A stretch of DNA of 64,000 nucleotides, from positions 124,001 to 188,000 of the forward strand of contig JADJDT010000006.1 of assembly GCA_016702545.1 (NCBI GenBank), in the 5' to 3' direction. The stretch is from Pseudomonadota bacterium. GTDB lineage: Bacteria; Myxococcota_A; Polyangia; GCA-2747355. Below the pieces are notes generated by a model. It searched no databases and was not told the DNA's origin. It worked only from the letters and a program-made list of their open reading frames with translations. Position 1 is the first letter of the stretch, and each line of letters starts with the position of its first letter. Shown piece by piece: positions 37,731 to 46,531 of this stretch. The translations under genes were made by a program, and so were the position numbers.

Positions 37731-39125
37731 TCAGGGCGTCTCGAGCAGCCGCAACCTGTGGCTCAACATATCCGCGACGACGAGGCCTTGCGAAACGCGC
37801 ACGAGGCCTTCGGGCCAGCTGAAGCGGGCCGCCATCCCGACCCCGTCCACCCCATCAGCCACGCCCGCCGTGCCGGCCGGCGTGCTCACGCTGCACGCGA
37901 GCAGGTCGAGGCGTCGGATCACGCGGTTATTCGTGTCCGCCAGCCAAAGCACGCCCCCGTCGACCACGAGCTTGATCGGGGCAAAGAAGCGTGCCTGGTC
38001 CCAAGACCCGTCGCCGTACGCGAAGGCTGGTCCACCGCCCGCCAGCGTGGAGACGACGCCTGACGCTAGCTCGAGCCGCCGGACCGCGTTGTTGCCCGAG
38101 TCGGCCACGTAGAGCGAGCTGCCGTCGGTCGACAGACCGCGAGGTCCGTAGAAGCGTGCAGCGCCCGCCGCACCATCGACCAGCCCCGGCACGCCAGCGG
38201 TCCCCGCCACGGTCGTCACCTCTCCTGCCCTGAGGTCGAGCCGTCGCAGCGTGTGGTTGCCTGAGTCGGCGACCCACAGCAGTTCGCCCCGAGCGGCGAT
38301 GCCACTGGGGTGGTTCAGGCGGGCGTCAGCGAAGGGGCCATCGGCGGACCCAGGCTCGCCAGCCTTTCCCACGAGCGTCGTAACCTCGCGCGTCCCGAGA
38401 TTCACGCGACGAATGGTGCTGTTGTCGGTGTCGGCCACGTAGAGGATCCCGTCGGCCACCGCGAGGTCGGAGGGGCAGCGAAAGCGCGCGGCGCCTCCTG
38501 TGCCATCGAGGCTACCCGCCTGGAGCGCGCCGCCCGCAAGCGTCGTTACGCGCCAGGTAGCGACCTCGACGCGCCGCAGTAGGTGGTTCTGACACTCGCT
38601 GACGTAGAGCGTCCCCGCGCCATCGCTGGCGAGGCCGCGTGGCTCATGGAAGCGCGCCTCGCCGCCGGACCCATCCGTCGCGCCGGAGGAAGCGCCACCG
38701 GCAACCGCGGTCACCCGCAACGCAGTGCCAGCCAAGAGCGGATAGCTCGCGGGGACGATCGCTGGGCGTCGCGCCGCGCAGGCAAGCTCGGCGTCGGCGC
38801 CTCCGTCAGCCCGCGCTTCAGCCGCCGCGGCGTCGCGTCTGCGCGTCGCGTCCGCGTTCGACGCGTCGTGCGGCGCGAGCGCGTCGGAGCTGCCGCGATC
38901 CTGGCGCGAAGCTGCCGCGTCGAGCGCGTCGGCCGGCCTTCGGCTATCAGTGCCGCCGTCGCGCGCGCGCGTCGCGTCGCGTCGGGCGCCCGATGGGCTG
39001 CTGCATCCCGCGGCCAAGGTGCAGAGCAGGGCGATGAGCACGGCATTCCTGCGCTGCGGGCACGGCGCGCAGGAATCCGCGGGGGGCGGCGCAACCCGCT
39101 CGCCCTCGTCGCCAGGGCCCTTCAC
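37731..39125 (-). CDS. NHL-repeat beta-propeller lipoprotein
   Basis: 464 residues. A GTG start at 39125, 2 bases after the radical SAM stop codon, is followed by a basic head and a lipobox (LLCTLAAGC, Cys about residue 36), then a 70-residue Ala/Asp/Arg-rich linker. Five to six NHL blades follow, each with the pattern RFxxPxGLAxDGxxLYVADxxNHxIRR, such as GLASDGAGTLYVSECQNHLL and GELLWVADSGNHTLRRLD. Such propellers bind ligands in the periplasm or at the surface. The tight coupling to the radical SAM gene puts it in the same operon. Its role there is unknown. Confidence 0.75.
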   Translation of the reverse strand: MKGPGDEGERVAPPPADSCAPCPQRRNAVLIALLCTLAAGCSSPSGARRDATRARDGGTDSRRPADALDAAASRQDRGSSDALAPHDASNADATRRRDAAAAEARADGGADAELACAARRPAIVPASYPLLAGTALRVTAVAGGASSGATDGSGGEARFHEPRGLASDGAGTLYVSECQNHLLRRVEVATWRVTTLAGGALQAGSLDGTGGAARFRCPSDLAVADGILYVADTDNSTIRRVNLGTREVTTLVGKAGEPGSADGPFADARLNHPSGIAARGELLWVADSGNHTLRRLDLRAGEVTTVAGTAGVPGLVDGAAGAARFYGPRGLSTDGSSLYVADSGNNAVRRLELASGVVSTLAGGGPAFAYGDGSWDQARFFAPIKLVVDGGVLWLADTNNRVIRRLDLLACSVSTPAGTAGVADGVDGVGMAARFSWPEGLVRVSQGLVVADMLSHRLRLLETP

Positions 39126-39127
39126 CT

Positions 39128-40102
39128 TCAATAGGCATCCGTCCACCCCATGTGCCCGAACTGCCGGTGGCAGCTCAGGCAGGGGTAGTAGTCCGCTGGG
39201 CGCAGGCGGCCCTGCTCGACCAGCGCCAGGCGCTCGCGTTGCAGCTCGTGGGCTCGGTCCATCCACAGGCGGTGTGCGTCGAAGAGGGAGGTCGTCCGCA
39301 GATCGGCGATGATGTCCTGTCGCTCTCCGGTCCCATCGCGGAAGGCGGAGAGCGTGCAGCAGAAGATCAGGTTGCCCTCGAAGTCGACGTGCAACACCTG
39401 CCCCGCCTTGGTCGGGCACATGTAGAGCGGATTGGTGTTGTACATCGTCTGGCAGGGCGTGAGGCGCAGGCTCAACGCCTTGGTCAGGCGGTGGAGGTCC
39501 TGCTCGACCGACCGCCACTCGTCCAGCGGAAGCGGCACCCCGCGGCGCACGTTCTCTGGTGTTGGGTGCGTGTGGTCGATCGAGAGGAACTCCGCGCCGA
39601 GATGGCTGGCCAGCAGCGCGACGCGGTCGAGGTCGTCGCGGTTGAGCTGGCCGACGATGAAGGACAGCCCAAAGCGCAAGCCGAGCGCCTTGCAGGCGGC
39701 GATGCTGCGCATCACCTTCTCGTAGGCCTTTGGCGCCCGGATGCGATCCTGGATCGCGGCGGTGCTGCCGTCGAGGCTGAAGACCACGAAGTCGAAGGCC
39801 TCTCGCCGCGCCGGCGAGCGCAGCAACGGGACCACGCGGCGCACGAAGGTCGTGCCGTTGGTGACGAAGTGGACCTTCAACCCGTGGCTGGCGACGATAT
39901 CCAGCGCCTCGCCGAAGTTCGGGTGCAAGGTGGGCTCGCCGCCGGTCCACCCGACCTTGCTGACGCCGTAGCGCAGCGCCTGCCCGATCACGCGATCCAT
40001 CAGATCGAGCGGCAGGTCGCTCACCTGGTGGTCGAAGTCGCGCAGGCAGTGCGCGCAGTCGTAGTTGCAGCGGCGCGTCAGCTCGAAGGTGATCTCGACC
40101 AT
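39128..40102 (-). CDS. Radical SAM enzyme with SPASM-like C-terminal cysteines
   Basis: 324 residues. The [4Fe-4S] ligands C12, C16 and C19 lie in RRCNYDCAHC, and GWTGGEPTLHPNF is the SAM-contact GGEP motif. The C-terminal part has more cysteines (LTPCQT, YMCPTK, FCCTLS, then C308 and C311 in YPCLSCHRQFG) in a pattern like SPASM domains that hold extra iron-sulfur clusters. This class modifies peptides, for example by C-C, C-O or thioether crosslinks or by epimerisation. ATG 40102 begins only 25 bases after the stop codon of the 63-residue peptide gene, so the peptide is a likely substrate. The reaction cannot be read from the sequence. Confidence 0.85.
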   Translation of the reverse strand: MVEITFELTRRCNYDCAHCLRDFDHQVSDLPLDLMDRVIGQALRYGVSKVGWTGGEPTLHPNFGEALDIVASHGLKVHFVTNGTTFVRRVVPLLRSPARREAFDFVVFSLDGSTAAIQDRIRAPKAYEKVMRSIAACKALGLRFGLSFIVGQLNRDDLDRVALLASHLGAEFLSIDHTHPTPENVRRGVPLPLDEWRSVEQDLHRLTKALSLRLTPCQTMYNTNPLYMCPTKAGQVLHVDFEGNLIFCCTLSAFRDGTGERQDIIADLRTTSLFDAHRLWMDRAHELQRERLALVEQGRLRPADYYPCLSCHRQFGHMGWTDAY

Positions 40103-40126
40103 GGAGCCCGAGCCCGCGCCAGGCCT

Positions 40127-40318
40127 TCAGGGCACGAAGGGGGTCTGGGACGAGGGATTGGCGCCGCCGGAGAGCAAGGTGACGTTCACCAGCGGCTCGC
40201 CGTCGGCCACCCGCGGCTTGACGTAAGGCCGGCGCGCGCGGCCCCGGTTCGGGGCCTCGGGGTGGACAGCGCCGTCCTCGTTCGTCTCTGGCGAATGCTG
40301 CGTAAGCTCGATACCCAT
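40127..40318 (-). CDS. Candidate RiPP precursor peptide, 63 residues
   Basis: A short gene with a strong ribosome site (GGAGG, 7 bases before ATG 40318). The first 30 residues are acidic and hydrophilic (a leader-like region). Then comes RRPYVKPRVADGEPL, a YxxPxV pattern like the end of known PqqA- and lasso-type leaders, and a 20-residue Ser/Thr/Asn-rich tail ending SSQTPFVP without any Cys. The segment Y32 to L43 matches a motif in the PqqD fusion at 63.3 kb. It is the second gene in the run kinase-peptide-radical SAM-NHL. The function as a modified peptide is inferred from size and context. Confidence 0.6.
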   Translation of the reverse strand: MGIELTQHSPETNEDGAVHPEAPNRGRARRPYVKPRVADGEPLVNVTLLSGGANPSSQTPFVP

Positions 40319-40413
40319 CGGTAGACCTCCGGTGCGGCGCGCGCCTGCGCCTGAACGCCTGACACACCAGCCGTAGCCCCTCGAGAGCCGTAGCCCTTCA
40401 AGACCGTCCGGCC

Positions 40414-41423
40414 TTACGAAGACGGCTGCCCGCGCTCGTAGGCAGCGCGAAGCAACTCCGCCAGCCGGGGAGGGTCGGTGCCCGGCCCGCCGCCAGCGCT
40501 CAGCGCGTAATTTGCGCTAGACCGCACCACCTTGGCAAGCACCTTGAGGTGTGGGCGGCATGCCGGGCCGCCGAGCATCACCAGGCCGCTCTGAGGCAGT
40601 AGGCCCTGCAAGGCCGCCGTCGCGTCGAGGGGCTCCAGGTCCACGCTCGCGGCGCCACGCCGGAGCAGCACGATCATCCCTGGCGCCGCCGCGCGCTCGA
40701 CCACGCGCCCCGGAAACGTGGTGTAGGGATCGAGATCCCAGCGCAGGCGACTGCCGCGCTCCGAATGGGCCGGTGGCCCGGTCCACGAACGCCATGGCAG
40801 CAGCTCGAGGTGCCACGGTCCAGGTGTACCGGCCTGCGGAAGGGCAGCACGCGCGGCTGATCCTGCGGCGCACACAGAAAGAGAGCGTCGTCACAGAGGT
40901 ACGGGAGGCCAGAGCGGACCAGCGCGAGGGCGAGCGTTGTCTTTCCCGCACCAGAATTGCCGACCAGCAGCAGCGGTCGGCTCGGATCGCCCACCGCCGC
41001 AGCGTGCGTGTAGTAGAGGCCGTGCTGACGCAGGGCAAGCTGCAGCGCCAGGTTGAAGAGCACCGCCGCGAACACATAGGGCAGGCGCAGCGACTCCCGG
41101 TGCGTCACGCCGTCGATTCGCCGACCCTGCGCGTCGATCTGCAGCTGCGACCACCCGTCCGTCAACGTGATCCCAGTCCCTGCGCGATGGCCGCTGACGG
41201 GGCCGTAGCTGATCAGCGGCGGCTCCGGCGACGCCCGCGGGAGGAAGTCGACCGCTGCGGCGGTGAGCGTCACGGTGATGCCTGCTCGACGCGCGATCGC
41301 TGCGCCCGCGTTGGCCTCCAGGTAGGCATGCAGCAACTCCGCGATCGCGTCGCACGCGGCCGCGTCGCTGGTCCGCACGCTCACGCGCACGCCGTGAATC
41401 TGAAACGCAGCGCTCTGGGACAT
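40414..41423 (-). CDS. HPr-kinase-related protein (one indel)
   Basis: About 336 residues. It resembles the HprK-related kinase A group found with PqqD proteins: an N-terminal alpha/beta part (HGVRVSVRTSDAAACDAIAELLH), then the P-loop LLVGNSGAGKTTLALALV, with YLCDDALFL at the place of the Walker B/HPrK acidic motif. The frame breaks near 40820. Inserting one C in GACCGTGG gives the expected VHLDPWHLELLPWRSW junction; 1010 bases is one less than a multiple of three. In paeninodin-type lasso pathways such kinases phosphorylate the end of the precursor. Here the neighbour is a 63-residue peptide with a Ser/Thr-rich end. ATG 41423 is the chosen start; GTG 41429 is an alternative. Confidence 0.7.
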
Positions 41424-41819
41424 CGCCACATCACCAGCAGGGCGCTCGAACGCCTCGCCGCAGCACAGCAGGCACCGTCATCGACCCGTCGCAACCGGCT
41501 ACGAGGGGCCTGCAGGGATCGCCGCGAAGCGCCAGAACCATCGCCCGCGAGCGCGGCCACCTGCCGTGGGCGACGCTTCGCCCTCTGCGTCGGCGCTTCC
41601 ATCGTCGGGGCCAGGGCCCCTGTGAGGCTCCCCCGCTTGGGTGAACGGGGTCGCCAGGGCAACGCGGCTGTTCCTGCTCGCCGAGCCTGTACCGCGAGGA
41701 AGCCGGGATGACAAGGCTGGGCCGCTCGTCGGTTGCGTCCAGGCAGTACGCGTCTTCCTCACGCCTTGCCGCGCGGGCGCCTCGAGGGCCAGACGATCGC
41801 GTCGCTCTTGAACGGGCCC
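41424..41819. other. Intergenic region, no gene seen
   Basis: About 400 bases between the kinase gene start and the exonuclease III stop, both on the minus strand. Short open frames here are Arg/Pro-rich and lack ribosome sites. The promoter of the kinase-peptide-radical SAM operon should lie here, but I see no clear hexamers. Confidence 0.4.
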
Positions 41820-42603
41820 TCAGGCGAGCAGCGCGGGGTCGACCTCGACGCCGACCGGGCAATGATCCGACCCCGCGACGTGGGCGTCGATGAAGGCGCC
41901 GCGCACATGGCGCTGGGCCTGCGGAGGCCAGTACGTAGTCGATGCGCCAGCCGACGTTGCGGGCGCGGACGCCCGCGCGCTGGCTCCACCAGCTGTAGTG
42001 GCCTGGACCGGGCTCGAAGTGGCGAAAGGTGTCGATCCAGCCGGCGCCCAGCCAGCGATCGAGCTCGGCGCACTCCTCGGGCAAGAAGCCGCTGGTACCG
42101 CGATTGGCCTGCGGGCGCGCGAGATCGATCGCGCGGTGCGCGGTGTTGAAGTCGCCGAGCACCAGCACGCGGCGGCCGGCCTGTCGCAGGCGCTCGAGTT
42201 GGTCGAAGAGCGCGCGGTAGAACGCGCGCTTGAAGGGCACGCGTCCGTTGTCGCGGGCCGTCCCGCTGCCGTTGGGGAAGTAGACGTTGGCCACGACCAG
42301 GCGGCCGAAGCGCGCGAGCTGGAGCCGTCCCTCGGCGTCGAACTCGGGCTGCCCGAGCGAGGTGCTCAGGTCGTCGGGGGGCCGGCGGCTGTAGAGACCG
42401 ACGCCGCTGTAGCCGGGGCGCGTCGCCGCGGAGAAGTGGGCCACCCAGCCGGGAGGGGCCCGCAGCGCGGCCGGGAGCTGGGCGGGCTCACAGCGCACCT
42501 CCTGCACCCCGACGAGCTCGGCGCCGCAGCCGGCGAGCCAGCGCTCGAAGCCCTTGCCCGCGCAGGCGCGCAGGCCGTTGACGTTCCACGAGACCAGGCG
42601 CAC
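41820..42603 (-). CDS. xth: Exonuclease III (one indel)
   Basis: About 260 residues. The enzyme nicks DNA at abasic sites and degrades from 3' ends in base-excision repair. It begins RLVSWNVNGLRA (active-site Asn) and has VGVQEVRCEP with the metal-binding Glu, YSGVGLYSRR and VLGDFNTAHRAIDLARP. The frame shifts near 41915; removing one G from GGG at 41915-41917 gives the expected NVGWRIDYVLASAGQRHVRG and the terminal catalytic motif AGSDHCPVGVE, then TGA at 41822-41820. 784 bases is one more than a multiple of three. GTG 42603 is preceded by GGAGG. Divergent from the HD-GYP gene. Confidence 0.85.
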
Positions 42604-42709
42604 GCGACCTCCACCGGCCCTCAGGACTCTGGTTCGCGCCCATGGCAAGCCGCCGAGCCACGAGCCACGCATCCCGCGCCGATGGTAGACTCGGCGCGAG
42701 ACGCTGACC

Positions 42710-44331
42710 ATGTCGACCCTCGCACCCACCGTCGCCGCTCCCCCGGTCGAGGCCGCGGCCGCCGCGCGCGACCACCTCGAGCTACGGGAGCTGGTGGCGA
42801 TCGGCGCGCTGCTCAACTCCGAGCGCGACATCCGCCGGCTGTTGGCGCTGATTCTCAGCAAGGCGCGGCAGCTCGTCGGGGCGGACGCCGGCAGCGTCTA
42901 CGTGATGGAGGCGGCCGCGGACGATCCGACGCACCGCCGGCTGCGCTTCGAGGTCGCGCAGAACGAGTCGATCGCCGTCGACTTCGGTGCGACGACGATC
43001 GAGATCACGCCGCACTCGCTCGTGGGTGCGGCCGTGCTCGAGCGTCAGGCGCTGCACCTCCCCGATCTCGACGCCGTCGAGTCGTCGAGCGGTGGGCCGC
43101 TGGTCCACGACCGGACCTTCGATCAGCGCAGCGGCTATCGCACGCGCAGCGTCTTGACGGTGCCGATGGTTAATACGCGCGACGAGGTCATCGGCGTGAT
43201 CCAGCTGATCAACAAGAAGTCCGATCCGAGCGCGCGGCTCGAGAGGCCGGACGACTTCGCGCGGCTGGTGGAGCCCTTCGATGCGCGCGCGATCGAGCTG
43301 ACCAAGACGCTCGCTTATCAGGCCGCCGTGGCGCTCGACAATGCGCTGCTCTACCAGGAGCTGCGTCAGGTGCTCGAGGGCATGGTCGAGGCGGCGGTGT
43401 TGGCGATCGAGCAACGCGACCCGACGACCAGTGGGCACTCGCGCCGCGTCGCCGACCTGACGGTCGCGCTCGCCGAGCAGGTCGATCGGTTGAGCGAGGG
43501 GCCCTTCGCCGCGGTCAGCTTCAGCCGCGACGATCTCAAGGAGCTCGAGTACGCAGGTCTGCTGCACGACTTCGGCAAGGTCGGTGTGCCGGAGCGGGTG
43601 CTGGTCAAGGCGGAGAAGCTCTACGAATGGGATCGCGACCGGATCCTCGCGCGCTTCGACTATGTGCGGCAGTGGCTGCGCTGCGAGGGCCTGCGCGTCG
43701 AGCTGCAGCTGGCGCGCGGCGCCGCGCCGGCGCCCGCCGCTGCCCTGACCGCGGAGCTGCGCCGCCTCGCCGACGAGCTGGTCTTCGTCGACCGCTGCGA
43801 GCAGACCGTGCTCGCGGCCAATCGGCCGACGGTGCTCGACGGGGAGCGCGCCGAGTTGCTGCAGGTGATTGCCGCCCGCAGGTACGTCGATGCGCGCGGC
43901 GAGTCGCAGCCCTATCTCACCGCCGCGGAGCTGGAGTGCCTCGGGCTGCGGCGCGGCAGTCTGAGCGTGGCGGAGCGGCTGCAGATCGAGTCGCACGTGG
44001 TCCACAGCTTCAACTTCCTCTGTGCGATTCCTGGGGCCGCGGCTTTCGGCGGATCCCCGAGATCGCCGCCGGCCATCACGAGAAGCTCGACGGCTCGGGC
44101 TATCCCCACGGCTGTCGCGCCGACGGGATCTCGCTGCAGACGCGGATGATGACGATCGTGGATATCTACGACGCGCTGACGGCGGCCGATCGCCCCTACA
44201 AGCCGGCCGTGCCGCTGGGGCCGGCGCTGGATATCCTCTGGCAGGATGCGGGGCAGGGGAAGCTCGACGCCGCACTGCTACGAGTCTTCTGCGAGGCTCG
44301 CGTCTACGAGCGTGGGATGTCCCCGCGCTGA
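42710..44331 (+). CDS. GAF and HD-GYP domain cyclic-di-GMP phosphodiesterase (one indel)
   Basis: About 540 residues. A GAF-type N-terminal sensor (EIGALLNSERDIRRLLALIL region, then RSVLTVPMVNTRDEVIGVIQLINKK) precedes an HD-GYP domain. The HD pair is His286-Asp287 in AGLLHDFGKVGVPERVL, and GYP is in HHEKLDGSGYPHG. The frame shifts near 44030; inserting one C in ATTCCTGG gives the expected AIPWGRGFRRIPEIAAGHH, and 1622 bases is one less than a multiple of three. HD-GYP proteins cleave cyclic-di-GMP. A GGDEF protein, which makes it, is 4.5 kb away. ATG 42710 has no obvious ribosome site. Confidence 0.85.
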
Positions 44332-44380
44332 GGCGCGGCGCGGGCCTCGCGACACAAGCAGCGGGCTTCGAAGTTCGTGC

Positions 44381-46531
44381 TTAGCTCCCCAGGCTCGAGG
44401 CGGCCTCGGGCGAGCCGGCGTCCCAGACCAAGCGCGCCTGCGCCACGAGGGCCCGGCGCTCGCGCTCATAGGCGCTGGCGCTGACCGCTCCCGCCGCGTG
44501 GCGCCCTTCCAGCGCCACCAGCGCTTCGAGCACGCTGCTGCGCTGGGCGGCGCGGCGCGCGGCGTGGCGGCGCCCCTGGACGATGCCTGCGATCGCCCAG
44601 AGGGCGATCAGCGCGCTAAGACCAAGCACCAACTGGCGCGGCCACTCCGCGCGGTGTGGCAGGTTGCGCACGGTCAGCTCGAGGGACTTGCCGCGAGCGA
44701 CGGGCGCCAGCGTGAAGAGCTGCATCGCGACGCCCTGGTGGCGCCGAAGCTCGCGCGCCTCTAGGGCGGGCCCGACCACTTCGACAGCGGGCGCCTCACC
44801 GAGGGCGAGCAGCGTGCGCGGGCTGCCGAGCGGCAGCGGCTGGTGGAAGTCGAGCGACGAGCCGTCGTAGGGCAGCTCGTAGGACGTCTGCAGCACGAGC
44901 TGGCCCGGCGGCAGCGGCCCCCCGACGACGATGGTCGCCTCATCCCCCTCGAGGCGCGCCACGCCCTGGGTCTCTTCGCTCAGCGCAGCGCCGACCGCGC
45001 CGCGCGGCAGCGGCAGGCGCAGTCCACTCTCGCCGAGGTCAACCAGGCGGGGACCCGGGTTGAGCAGCACGATGATGTGCGTGCAGCTCAGCCGGCCCTC
45101 GCTGAGCTGCGCTAGGACGTGCGTACCAGGACCGAGCTGGAGGTCCTTGCGGCTGGTCGTGCGATCGTAGACCGTGAAGGTCGCGCGCCGGCCGCCGGCC
45201 TGCTTGGCGGTCAGTTCGGCGCTGCGGTAGCCGAGGCCGTCGTGCTCGACGCGCAGGCTGAAGCTCGCCGGGTCCGGCTCGGTCGGCGCCGGCGCTGCGC
45301 GGGGCGCGTTGGAAGCGGTCGACGCCGCTCGCAGGCTGAAGATCGCCCGCCCCTGGGCGTCGGTGCGCTGGGTCTCGTCCGGTCGTCCGCTGCGGGCCAG
45401 GGTCACCTTGGCCCCCGCGAGCGGCTCCCGCGCAGGTCCGCGCAGCGTCAAGACCTCGATCCGATCGGCGGCCAGTCCGGCCACGGCGCTGAGCGTCGCG
45501 GCGCCGGTGGTGTCGTTGGACCCGGGTGCGCCGGGCACGCCGGCGTGGGGGTCGTCGCTGGCCTCGGCGTCTGCCGCCGCGCCGCTCTCCGGCGCGGGTT
45601 CGGCCGCGGCGGGTTCCGCGGCCTCGTCCAAGGCCAATGCGGCGGCCAGCGGTCGTGCGGGCGAGCGCGTCGAAAGCAGCAGCTTGATGCCCGCGCCGGG
45701 CGCCAGGCGAAAGGGCCGGGAGGGGATGGCCTGGTCGCCCTGGCGCAGCAGCGCCAGGTAGAGCTGGCCCTCGACCAATCCCTCGAAGCGCGCGCGGCCG
45801 TCGGGGCCGCTTTTTCGCCCTGCCACGCGGGCCATCGCCGCTGCCCCGCTGCGGAACAGCTCCACGGTCTGGTCGGGTTGCGCCTGGTTGAGGTCGCTGC
45901 CGATGACCTTGACCGTCAGCACGCCGGCGGGGAGGTCGGCGCTCGGCAGCGGTTGGCCCAGCATTTCGGCCGGCAGGGTCCCGCCGGGGGCCTGGGCCCG
46001 CGCGGGGTGGGACAGCGCCGAGAGCGCCAGGACCAGCGCGGTCGCGCTGCGGCCCAGCCGTCGCTTCAGCTCCTGTTCGATCTGCTGGTCGAGCCGCGCG
46101 GGCGCCTGCCCAACTCGGGCCGCATCGAGTTGCTGCAGCACCTGCAGCGCGCGCTGGCGCAGCGGGGCGACGAGCTGCGCGGCCTGCTCGTCGTCGAGGC
46201 GCTGCAGACCGGCGTCGAACTCGACCTCGCGGATCGATCGCAGCAGCAGCTGCTTCTCTCGCTCTAGATCGCGCAGCCGCTGGTTTGGCGCCGGCGGTGG
46301 TTGATCGAGCTGCGCGAGCAGCGTGCCGAGGCTGCGCAGCAGCAGGTGGAGCAAGGTGCCCAGTGCGGCTGCGGCCAGCGCCGCCAGCACGATCTCGGTG
46401 CCACCACCGCCGCCGCGCGCGACCAGGGTGATGCCCGGCACGATCAACAGCAGGGGCAGCAGCCACCCCGTCCAGCCGACCAGCTTCGTCAGCACGCGCG
46501 CTCTCTCCCGCTCAGGGTGCATCGGTGTCAT
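44381..46531 (-). CDS. CcmI-like membrane protein with regulatory beta domains
   Basis: About 716 residues. Two membrane segments near residues 20-65 (LVGWTGWLLPLLLIVPGITLV and IVLAALAAAALGTLLHLLL) are followed by LEREKQLLLRSIREVEFDAGLQRL, typical of CcmI-type cytochrome c maturation proteins. A carboxypeptidase-regulatory-like beta domain, a Pro/Ala-rich stretch, further beta domains and a last membrane helix (LVLGLSALIALWAIAGIV) come next. The start ATG 46531 (or 46522) overlaps the end of ccmF, so the two are translationally coupled. The role is inferred from this linkage: handling apocytochrome c together with CcmF. Confidence 0.6.
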   Translation of the reverse strand: MTPMHPERERARVLTKLVGWTGWLLPLLLIVPGITLVARGGGGGTEIVLAALAAAALGTLLHLLLRSLGTLLAQLDQPPPAPNQRLRDLEREKQLLLRSIREVEFDAGLQRLDDEQAAQLVAPLRQRALQVLQQLDAARVGQAPARLDQQIEQELKRRLGRSATALVLALSALSHPARAQAPGGTLPAEMLGQPLPSADLPAGVLTVKVIGSDLNQAQPDQTVELFRSGAAAMARVAGRKSGPDGRARFEGLVEGQLYLALLRQGDQAIPSRPFRLAPGAGIKLLLSTRSPARPLAAALALDEAAEPAAAEPAPESGAAADAEASDDPHAGVPGAPGSNDTTGAATLSAVAGLAADRIEVLTLRGPAREPLAGAKVTLARSGRPDETQRTDAQGRAIFSLRAASTASNAPRAAPAPTEPDPASFSLRVEHDGLGYRSAELTAKQAGGRRATFTVYDRTTSRKDLQLGPGTHVLAQLSEGRLSCTHIIVLLNPGPRLVDLGESGLRLPLPRGAVGAALSEETQGVARLEGDEATIVVGGPLPPGQLVLQTSYELPYDGSSLDFHQPLPLGSPRTLLALGEAPAVEVVGPALEARELRRHQGVAMQLFTLAPVARGKSLELTVRNLPHRAEWPRQLVLGLSALIALWAIAGIVQGRRHAARRAAQRSSVLEALVALEGRHAAGAVSASAYERERRALVAQARLVWDAGSPEAASSLGS

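Noticed and set aside
33699..41423. Classical lasso-peptide cluster
   Set aside because: B2-like, PqqD and kinase-like proteins are present, but no asparagine-synthetase-type cyclase and no lasso ABC transporter are in the window.
41499..41762. Second small peptide gene upstream of the HprK-like gene
   Set aside because: The frame has Arg/Pro/Gly composition typical of non-coding GC-rich DNA, no good ribosome site, and lacks the EPL motif.
42710..44331. HD-GYP gene as a pseudogene
   Set aside because: A one-base insertion restores the expected IPW junction and the intact GYP motif; similar indels occur in other unrelated genes, so sequence error is more likely.
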